Source: Lutjanus erythropterus
Taxonomy: Eukaryota; Chordata; Actinopteri; Lutjaniformes; Lutjanidae
Assembly: GCA_020091685.1 (NCBI GenBank)
Contig: CM034612.1
Location: forward strand, 24,389,158-24,453,157
Direction of reading: 5' to 3'
DNA length: 64,000 nucleotides
The notes beneath the pieces were generated by a model. The model worked only from the letters and a program-made list of their open reading frames with translations. It searched no databases and was not told the origin of the DNA. Positions 24,001 through 35,600 of the stretch are shown one piece after another (within the stretch, counting starts at the first letter, position 1; the number at the start of each line of letters is the position of its first letter). A program made the position numbers and the translations under genes.

Positions 24001-27000
24001 CAGGGCAAGTAAAATGTCATGCTGGGCAAATAAATCTAGCAACACTTTCCAGATCAGGCAAGTGGCAAAAAAGTTAAACTATTTTGCTAATCTGTTAATC
24101 CTTAAAGTAATTTCTCACACAAAAAAAAATACTGTTTTCAGCCTCTCAAATATAGAGATACCCTGCTTTTCTTCATTTATTATCATATTTTACTGACCGT
24201 TTTTAAGTTTGAACTGACAAAACAAGACAACTGACAACATTGAAAGAAAGACATCACCTTGGACTTAAAGAAACTGGGATCTACATTTTTTTAGATGTTG
24301 CAGTCCTAGATTAAACATGACAAATAACTTAAGTCTTTGTTGTTATTAATAACAATGAATAAAACTATTTGGACAGGGGCAAATAAAAATTGACTTTGGG
24401 CAAGTAGATTTCTGACCCAGTTGTCAATAGCTCAGCTTCATTATTTACTCTCAGTTGCTTCATTGTTTGGAGCCAGAAAATCCAAATGAGAGCAAAACAA
24501 CAAAGACTGGGACTGTTCATTTCCTTTCAGAACACATTAAAAAAGTCCCTGCAGCCTCTGAGACCTAAATCTTGATTGACTTTATTTCTACAAAGAAGTT
24601 TTCCTAATCATGCCATTACATAAGACTTAAACACACAGTATGTAATGATCAAGGACGTGCACAAAGCTGGGCTGAAGTTGCCTCAGCAACAGCCCATGTG
24701 CCCTCAAGGGCTGAACTGCCCCTCTTTAGGGGAAAAAATCTGTCTCTCCTGTTGTGGCTGCATAAATCCACGTATTGCACCATAATTGCTTAAGTTTAAT
24801 AGACCAAATTAAATTGCCATATCATCCAAACTTTTATTAGTTTTATGGTGCAGCCAAGTGCTGTAAAAAAGAAAAATGGTGCTAAGCGATCCCCTATGCC
24901 CCCTGTCTTTTTGAAGTTGTGGAAATAATGGTAGAACCAATGGGATGCCCTGTGAATGAAAATCTCCACATATGCTTCTGAACGATGTGCAGCTTGTCAT
25001 GTTTGCATCACCATGGACAATATTGCCCCATATCATGTTATCACATGAACCAATCTTACGCTAGCAACAGGCTACATGCAATTCCTCTGTTACAAACGTG
25101 TTACAGATGCTGGCTTTTGAAGTGAGTGCTGGTAACAGTTTGGATTGTCCTTTTCTTCTTTAGCCTTCTTTAGATTTGTGAAAACAGTCTGAAATGTGGA
25201 CTCGTCAGACCACAGCACACTTTTCCACTTTGCGTCAGTCCATCTCAGATGAGCTCGGGCCCACAAACTTAACCGACAAAGGTTTTCCAAAGTGTTCTTG
25301 AGTCCATGAAGTATCAGTGCTGCCTTGGGAGTCAAACATCACACACATTCAATGTTGGTTTTCAGCCTTGGCCCTTACATGCAGAGATTTCTCTGGACTC
25401 TCTGAATCTTTTAATTATATTATGGACTGTAGATGGTGAAATCTGTCAATTCCTGCAGTTTTGTGTTGAGAAACATTGTTCTTAAGCTGTTGGACTATTT
25501 TCCTGTGCAGTTTTTCACACATTTTGAACATTAAATATCTTGTCTTTGTATTGTAATTAATTATATCAAAGGATAAACATTTTTTGTAAATCATTGCACT
25601 CTGTTTTTATGTACGTTTTACCCAACTTCTTTGGAATTAGGGGTGTATTTCAGCTGTGGTGAAAGCTGTGTTTTTTCTTCTTTTTGTTCCGTCAGGTGAC
25701 GGAGGTGAATGGGAGGAAGAGGCGTCTGACAGCAGAGACTCTGGTCATCGCTACAGGAGACAGACCTCAGTATCTGGGTGTACCTGGAGACAGAGAGTAC
25801 TGCTTAACCAGGTCAGCCAGCGCTCAACACATCAGAGTCTGTTTTTTCACTTGTGCCTCAGTTAAAAGAACTTAATGCGTCACAGAACCTCCGAACGTCC
25901 CTTCTGAAGTCCTCTCCCTCTCTCACCTCCCAGCGAGGATCTTCTCTCCCTGCCTCACCCCCCAGGCCGGACCCTGGTGGTGGGCGGGTCTGCAGAGGGG
26001 TTGGAGTGCGCCGGCTTCCTGTTTGGCCTCGGGCTGCGGGTCACCGTCATGCTGCAACCTGACCTGCTGCAGGGGTTCGATCAGAAAGTGGCACAGAAGA
26101 TCGAGAACCACATGATCGTCAGTGGAGTGGAATTTCTTTATCACTGTTCTCTCACCAAGGTACTGAGGAAGATAAAGACAGATTATATCACTTAAATTAG
26201 AAAACTGAAAATGTCATTTTTAATGTTGTCTTCCTTGTTTGTTGTCTGTGTCAGGTGGAGCAGACAGAAGCCTGCAGAGAGGATGTCCTTTCAGGTATAA
26301 CAGCTGTTAAAAGTTAGTTTGTCTGGATTATTTCTAATTGTAAAAGTATTTAACAGGCTAAACATAGTGATGTGAAGGTTATACATTCTAATTTCAAAGA
26401 AACGTGTTGTTCTGATTGGAAATGCCTTTGATACAGGCTAAATGCTGGATTGGGTATCAGTAAGTACATGGATCTATGCAATGACGCGATATCATGTAAA
26501 ATTTCAGCCCCTAAACAGGACACTGCTTCCTCCCAACAGCATCCTGTATGCCATCTATGTATTTTTAGCACACTGGTATCGGTGTACTTGATATGAGGCG
26601 TTACACAAAGTTCAGATATTAGAATCAGGAGGGAAATCAGAACCAGAATTTTGTGATTTAACTTCTAGATTTAACCCACAGACATACAGATAGAAAGTAA
26701 CTTAGGAAATTTACTCAAATACTGTACTTAAGTTTTGTAGTTTACTCCACTATTTGACAGTTGTAGTTACTAGATACTTTTAAGATTAGGATTACATAAA
26801 GAGTTTATAAAATACAATGTTACAATGCGTTGTTCCAGAGTAAACACACAGTGATCAAAAGTTCCTGTTGCTTGATCAAACTTGTTTTATCAGAATTTAC
26901 GAGCAGGAAATTACACAACATCCAGTTTTTCACCTCTGACAAGCAGGACTCTAAATTTGCAATTTGATAATGATTGTCAACTATCTGATGAAATAACCCA

Positions 27001-30000
27001 GAAGTATTGGAACTTCTTCCATCCAACAATACCTGCATTCAATCCTTTTGGTACCCAGATCTAATAAAAAAGGACTATATCTATTGTTTTGCTTGCAGCC
27101 AATGACTGCAAGTGTTCTTCATAAAAGAGAACTTTCAAAAAAAAGGTGTCAAATAAAGTATTCCATTGGTATCAGTATCAATTTAAAGGTACTGCTATTA
27201 GTTCTGGTATCCTAATTTTTTAACCAATACCCAGCCCTGTCATCTACAGACACATACAGCAGAGTGTCTTCAGTGTAGAAGTTGAAATTTATTCCATTAC
27301 TACATAGGATTTGGCCAAAAGAAAACAGTCCAGAACAGAGCCCTGAGGTACTTCATATTTCACATCCTTTCAAAATAATGTATTATTATTATGGGAAACA
27401 CACTGTGTTGTTTTGGAGAGGCAGGACTTTAAGAATGCCAGAGCCAGGCCAGAAATGCCAAATAGCTGTTTTAGTGGAATAACAGGCCCTTTAGCTAACT
27501 GAAAAGATTCAAAAAGATTATTGTTAATTAAAATGATTGAAAGTTCTGAAAATCTTCCTAGATATTTTGGAAAGAATTATGGGTTAGAGACTGGTCTGTA
27601 CTTATTTAGAGACCCTGGATCAAGGTGGGGTTTCCTAGGGATGGTTTCAAGGCCCAAATAGGCAATATTTCACAAAAAAGCAAATATTAAGAGGAATGTC
27701 TAAAAACCCTATGTTATTTTTCTCCTTTCCTACCCATTTTAACCATCTCACAACCCCTCAGATTTATCATGGGACCCGCTGGAAGCAGCCTGACCTGCAA
27801 CTCAGAAACCACTGCACTAAAATGAATGAAGCAGAAGTAAAACATTGCATCACTATTAACCTTTAGTAATGGAGTATATAATAATGTAGCAGTTTTCTAT
27901 TTTTTCTCTGTTTTCAGTTTTTTATACTTGAATACACTTTCACTTAAAATGCACTTTGAGGAACATTATTGGAGCACCTGTAAATTGTGGAACTGGTGCT
28001 TTTATCTAAGAAAATGATCAATAAATGATCTGAGTACGTCTTTCACTGCTGCCCACAGACCCTTTGATGTCTACCTTTACATGATTTATAGATCAAACCC
28101 AGACCACCACACAGAAGATCATCTTTTAACTTGTCCAGAGTCCAGTGTTTCCAAATGAATAACAGAGAGTCAAAGACAGACACTGCCCCCAGACAGTCTT
28201 ATTTGAGTGAATTATGTGGCAGCCATGACATGTGGCATTTTGGATTTGAAGATTTAACTCAGTTTAAATGTCATGCAACCTCAGTAAAGAGTGATGCTAT
28301 TAAATAGTTCAAAGTGGCTGAAAGGAGAAGACTGGCAATATTCATTTTTCTGTCTACAAATTCCTTGAAAAGTAAGTACTGTACCCTCAGCCTGATATCT
28401 TCTTCCTCTGTGCCACAGCACTCCATTGTTGTCCAAAAACTGTTAAAACCACATCAGTTATCTACACTGTTGCAATGGGTGACATGTTACTTCATTACCA
28501 TGAATGCACACAGTTTAGTAGTAGTTTATTTTGACCGCCCAAAATACTCACTTTAGTATCAAACGTGGAGTAATCCGCCGCTGAAAATAGTCCCCAACAA
28601 ATGCACTGTTTTCACCTGTTTGAGTTTCGTTTGTTAAAAACTACTGTGACCAGATATACTTTTAAAATCTTTCTAAACACTATACATATGATCCATTTGA
28701 AAAGATTTACATTTTTAGTAGGAATTAAACAAATTTGTAGTTAAAAAAAAACTTTGTGAGGTGTTTTCAAAGATTTCTGTACTGGGTAGGAATCAGTGGG
28801 CTTGGAGCTGAGAACCAGACAGGGTGGAGGAATTTTGAGAAATGGAACAAATTGTTGGTCTGGTCGTCGCATGATTTATTGACGTCACGGAAACCCTAGA
28901 AAAACTGCAGCCTCAAAATTTAGAAGGGAAATTTTAAGTGCCTGCCATCCCTATAAACAATAGGTGTTTTTGTACCGGGAGAACTTTTTCATAGTTCTAG
29001 GAGCAGTTGGAGCACCCTCCATTCCAGTCCTAATATTTGTGTCTGCACTGCAAGAACAGAAGATTGCAAGAACACCATTTTAAGGGACTTTTTTTTAGCT
29101 CCCACTTCAGAGTTGGTACTCTTCCTTGTCGCAAAATGCTACTGTAGCACAAATCAGTAGCAGAGTAACCCTAACCCAAACTCTCTGCTGATAGAACTGC
29201 TAAATAGAACATCTCGATAGGTAGCACATATCGACAGAACAATGGAAGCGTACGCTGAATGGTCCAGACGTAAGTGTGCGTTGATTGGTTGAACACATGA
29301 GCTAATGCAGCACCAGCATCTGCCATTTTTAAAAACCTGTTAGCCACGTTAGCCATGTACACAACAACTCGTAGCGGTAGCCTTAAAAAATGCAACAAAA
29401 TTTGGACAAATTGATTGAAGACATAATGTTGCTCTACGAGCCGCCAGCAGGCTTACGTGACTTCAGCGCTCCTGTTCCTATTGGCAAACTGAAAATCAGC
29501 CCTTAGTTGTCAATATAGTTCTCAGTGGGTCCCCACTGTTTGGGCCAACACCTAATTACAGCTGCTTGAATTACAAGTCAGATTTTAATGTTGGAATAGA
29601 AGCTTAATATTACATTCTATGTTTTTTTCTCATTATTATTTCATTTAGGTGCTTCTACAACAACCCAAGAGCAGGGCTCTATGAGGAGACTTCGAGTGAC
29701 CTTCATCTCCAAGGAAGGCCAAACTAAACAGGAAGACTTTGATACAGTACGTCCAACCTGTCCAATCCAATCTATATCCACTTAATGTTTTTTCCCTCCA
29801 GTTGTTCCCCTGTCAGTGTTTCACGGAACAGTAGGAAGTACTCTTGTTTTTTGATTGCTGACCGTGCAATTTTGAGATGATCCCGTGGATCTTGAAAGGA
29901 CAACATCCTGGTGAGCTGTGTCTTAACCTGTCTTTGTGTGCAGGTGCTGCTCGCCGTTGGAAGGAAGGCTTCTACCAGCAACATTGGCCTGGAGCGTGTT

Positions 30001-30580
30001 GGGGTGAAGCGCAGCCAAGAGTGCGTTCAGTCTGTCCACATTCATTTTAGCTTCATTGTGCGCAGCAGGTTTTGGTAACCAGTGTGTGTATGTGTTTTCA
30101 TGCGTGTGCAGCACCGGCAAGATCCTGGTGAATGAAAGGGACCAGACCAGCGTAGATCATATCTACGCCATCGGATCTGTGCAGCATGGACGCCCCTCCA
30201 CTACAGGCCTCTCAGTGCATGCTGGGACACTGCTGGCCCGTCGACTCTACAGAGAAGACAACATCTTGGTACACAGTTTTCCAATAGTTATACTGATTGT
30301 ACCATTGTGTATCACGACATTAAATTCCACAGTCTATGTTTTTGTTTTTTAAAGCACAAGTTTTCGGAGCCATTTTTCATTCTGTGTCAGTTTTAAAGCT
30401 TGTGCATGAGCCAAATGTTGCATATGAGGCAATAACATTAGAAATGACTTGAACAAACATCATTTTTCATCCACAGTGTGATTATACCAATGTACCAACT
30501 GTTGTGCTCACTCCACTGGAATATGCTGCCTGTGGTCTGTCTGAGGAGAAAGCCAGTCTGACATTTGGAGAAGCCAGTAT

Positions 30581-30625
<45 letters not shown>

Positions 30626-32610
30626 AGCATGCATACTTAAACAAACAAGAGTTCTCATCTTGTAGAATGATCTCAAATCAAAATGTCTGCCCTTTTCAGG
30701 TGTATCACAGCCACTACTGGCCCCTGGAGTGGGAGCTTCCTGCCAGGAATAAAAACACCTGCTATGTCAAAGTCATCTGCCACGTCCCCGACCAGGTATG
30801 AAGTTTTTTAATGATGCACTAATCAATATTTTTGGGTGAAAATGAATAAAAAACTGTGTAATATGAAAGGCTTTGCTCATAGTGATGAACCCACCGAGAA
30901 TTAAGACCAGTTCTGCAGTTCACCTCATCTATATGGAGCATTTTAGCATCTTTTAGCTAATCGTTATAGTTTAACACTGAGTATGTATTCATATTCACTG
31001 TTCTCATAATATTTTCACACACAGCAGGTAGTTATTTTAAATGAAAAAGCTCTAAACATCCACAGAACAGTACCTGGCCAGCAACAGAGAACAGCCAGAA
31101 AAAAATTAGCGACTTGCTGGTAAATGCAGCAGAACATTTAGCAGCTAAAGAGCCAGACAATTACCTCAGGAGTTGGTGGAGACCAAGAACTGAGCCAAAA
31201 GGAGAATGCATAAATATGTGATTGTCACATGGGAAGAAACACAGCTCATAATGAAAGTTAATGTTGCTCTGTTTGCTAACCACTGTAACAGCTTTGTAAG
31301 ACGCTAACAGGTTTACATGCTTGTTGTGCTGCACCGAACGGCAAAAAAAATCAATTAATACCCATTAAATTTTTTTTTTTCTTCTCCATACCAAGAATGG
31401 AGATGATTTCTTTAAGATGAACCATTAATATCTCAGATTGTGTGTGTAGGTTTGCTTACTTTTTTCTTTTTGAGAGGAGACCCTACAAATGAATAGTGAA
31501 AAAATCATTAACCACCATTAAATTTCACCAGTTGATTACTTACATTAAGACAATATTTTTTTCCATTAGAAGTTTTTCAAAATGTTATGTGTATTTTTTA
31601 TGTTTATTTATTTACATATACACTAATTTGCATAAATTACCAGAGCAGAACCTGAACATTGAGTAAAGCCAGGTTAAGTCAATGGTTTTTACAGTGGGGA
31701 TTTTGGATATCTCTTTTTTATCTCTCCATCAATCAGAAAAACAGACATAAAATCCATAAAAATTATTTTTGCCATTTTTATGTGAATAAAAGTTGAACAA
31801 ACCCCTTTAAAACCTTACATAGATAGGAATAAAACTGGCAAGTTTGATGTATGTAAGTGCTTCTGGAGCGGAGATTTCTGGCTCAGAGAATGGCCTGAAA
31901 AGATGTTTTGTAAAATTCATTCATTTTGCAAGACACTTAGAGTGAACAGGGTAAAAAATGTATTCATAGATATCACCATCAAACCTCTCCAGTTGATTAC
32001 TTTAATTAAGACAGTTATTTTTTATATTACAAGTTTTCTGAAACTGTAGGTTTAAATATGCAAGTGAGGTGTTATCTGATGTTATGTGAATTTAGAACAA
32101 GGGTCTGCAAACTTTACTCTCAAAAGAGGCATTTTCGGGTGGCCTGGTAACTCAGTTGTTAGAGCGGTCGCCCCATGTACTGAGGCTGTGAGTCCTCTGC
32201 AGTGGATGTGGGTTCGATTCCCACAACAATTAAATACTCTATTGTCCTCTGAGACTTTTCGTTATTTGGATTTGACATCCATAGATAGCCTAGCAAGACT
32301 CAAGACTGGCTAAAGAAATATTAAAAGTGTTTTTTATTTGATACATAGGCAACACATTTTTATAACTTGAGAAAGTAAGAATCACCTGAGTCCTACAGTA
32401 ATGATCAATCAAAAGTAAGGAACCATTATTATTATTATTATTATTATTATTNCTTTAGAAATGTGCAAAAGACAAAAAATGATTTTATGTGTTGAGTGTG
32501 TTTAATTAGCTTCAAATCATAAAAATATTGAATGCCAACATGGGAACAGTGCTTACATGTATGCTATCAGATTTCACCAAGCTGTGATTCAAATACTACT
32601 GCAGGTTACA

Positions 32611-32643
<33 letters not shown>

Positions 32644-35600
32644 TTCCATATAATTTTTTTTCGAGGCATGTGGCTCTGGAGTTGTAGATTGCAGACCCCC
32701 AATTTAGGTGAAATATACATACACAAACCGTAGAAAAATAAATGCCTAAATCTGTATTTTTGATGTTTTTCCATTAGTCTGACAGAAGTCATGTTATGGA
32801 ACAAAGCAGACAAAAAGCTCAAAACTGACAAGTGCATGTTTTTCCCTGTAGTGTCTTGCCTTAATTAGTCGTTGAGGAAATTAACATGAGCATGAGCAAA
32901 CAGGAACACAATATAATACAGTCTAAAATACAGTCTAGTACAACACAACTCATTTTGTCCACCCCCTGCTTCTCTTGGTCCACTTAGTAACATGGTATCT
33001 GCTAAATTGCTCACTGTCTGTATGTTAGTTTTCTTCCTGTGGTTGACTTTGCATTGTGAGAACTGATTCATCATAAAGTATTTCAGAGCATCTATATCAT
33101 AATATGATATTGCTCAAAATGGCATATAATTAGGCGTCACTTATCTAATCATATCCAGTACTAAGCATCTAATGAGGCACTTGTGTAGCGATTGTCCAAA
33201 CAAATCGAAAGCCACTGCACTCCTTCATAAGTGAGTTATGCACCTCAGCACCTCAGCTATAATAAAAATCTTTTCCCCTTGGGATATTTAGTCATAATGC
33301 CACAGGTTGTGCAACAGTTCACACTTCATTAGTCCACCTACCTCTTTTTATATTTTTAGCTCTTTCCACAATTGACTTGGCACCGCTTGAGATAACTGCA
33401 TTTCAGAATGCATCTCTGCCAAGCTGGTGATAACTGTTAATATCAATGTTCTCTGCTCATTTACACTGATTATCTCTGTGTAAATTATACTGTCATCCCT
33501 CAGACATTTTAATTGTGCTTAATTGCCTGTCTGTGGATAGTAATCATGATTGAAATACACTGCAGCCATCATAACCACTAAACTAGCTTTTAATATGAAT
33601 TTGTCTTTATTGCTTTAACGTTGTTCTTGTGTGGATGTCTTCAGTCCTCTGATTCAGACTGAGCTCTGACTTGCACTTGGGAACTTTAAATCAGCTTGAA
33701 CATGACCCTGATGATTTAAAATTCAAGCTTGAGAACTCGATAGACACGACCACCATGGTGGACTGGGACACGATTGAGACATGAAGACTGTCGTGACTGG
33801 ACTCAATTCAGACATCATTAGACAGACTCTGTCATTAGACAGACTGTTACACAAGATCTAGACTCAAGGTCTCAGGGACTTGGAAACAGTCTCGGACTTT
33901 AGTGAGGACTTAGGACTGGATGTAGACAGGATTTTTCTAACCCACACTGAGTAACTGGGACACCACTCCAACATGATGGCAGTGACTGACTCCGAACCTA
34001 GCAACTCTAGAACACAAATCAAGATGCTTGGACTCACAATTACACATTTTGGATTTGGGACTTTTGGGACGGAGTTTAAATATGACATTAATGACCTGCA
34101 AATGATGGAAGTGGGACTCGGCGTATCAGGGCCCTTTCACACTTACCTTGTTGAGTCTGGACATTAGGACTTTTCACTTTAATCTGTACCAAAATAACAG
34201 GTCTGAATCTTCTATGGATCATGATCCAGACTAAAGAAATGAACCTTGGTCCCACCGAAAGGGGTGACCTTGATCTGGATCAAATTGAGCCATGGTTCTG
34301 TTCATTTCTAGTATGAAAACATTTTTTGCACGGTTCAGACTTTCGGACCTAGCAGGCTATTGTCAAAACAGAAAAAAAAGAAAAACAACACAACAAAACA
34401 AAATGAGCCACAGAGGAAACCAAGATGACTTTATAAAGAGTCAGTTGGAAAGAACACATTAAATTTCCAAAACTTTTGAATTATTTTCCAAGAAGAAGTA
34501 AGAGACAAGAATTGAACTGACCACAAGCTGACATGCCTGTCTACAAAACAGTCAATTGCAAGTATAGAGAGTTGCAGCTCACAGTAATGACAACAGGATG
34601 TACGTATGTCATGAATGGTTCTTAAGTGCCCTTACATAATTGACCCCACCCCTTTTTTGTCAATGCTCCAGTAACAGTTAAGCAAGCTTGCTCCATAGCA
34701 GAACACAAACTAGTTAGTTAATCTGCAACAGTTGATTGGTGACTGCTAGCTAGCTAGTTACATCCGATAGCTAATGTTAGTAGAACCCTAGCTAACTAGC
34801 TAGCTAATATGGATACCTAATATACAGTAACATCTTTTAACCATCTTCAAACTTTGGTTTTCTTTTCACCATAGACAAGCCTAGCAAATAGTATATCTGA
34901 GCACAGGGAACAGGAAAAGAGAAAGTTGACTGTGGTTCTGCTGGGTACCAAGCTTACTCAACTGTTATTGGAGCACAGAGCAAAAAGTGGTGGGACTTAA
35001 CAAGGGTCAGTTGCAATGTGCAGCCACACCCAACCAGATCAAATTCATACAATGTAACAAAAATGTGATTTTTGGTTTTGAAAAGGCCCTGAGACTTGAA
35101 GTGGACTGAACCTAGATTACACAGACTTGCGTCTTCGAGCCTAACATTACATTGGTGCCTCTGACTTAAAGATCACAAACTTATAGCTCAACCTTTGGTG
35201 AACATGCAACAACACTACTTTGTCTCAACAGGAGCGTGTGGTTGGACTCCAGGTCATGGGCCCCAGTGCTGGAGATATCCTCCAAGGCTTCGCGGCAGCA
35301 ATGAAATGTGGTCTTACTAAAGGACAACTAGATGCCACTGTGGGCATCCACCCCGGGTCAGCCCAGGTCAGCACCCCTTTTTCCCCACACAACAATATAT
35401 CTTTGACGGCTATTAAGGCACAAACTGGCTACTTGCTGCTTTTGGCACCTATTGATTTTTTCCCTGGCAATGATATTAATTCACTGTCACCCCCTCGATG
35501 TGCTCTCACACTCTGCTTTTGAGGCGCTGTGCTGAGAGGTCAGTTTTGAGATATCACCGTGTTCAGTCCTTGAAAAAGCTTTGCTGTCTAGGGTCAATGC

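Noticed and set aside
25090..25335. A host gene on the minus strand in TXNRD-like intron 4
   Set aside because: The translation is a transposase remnant and the flanks match a common fish DNA transposon.
32148..32226. A functional tRNA gene
   Set aside because: A and B boxes are present but the acceptor and anticodon stems do not pair; it fits a SINE head.
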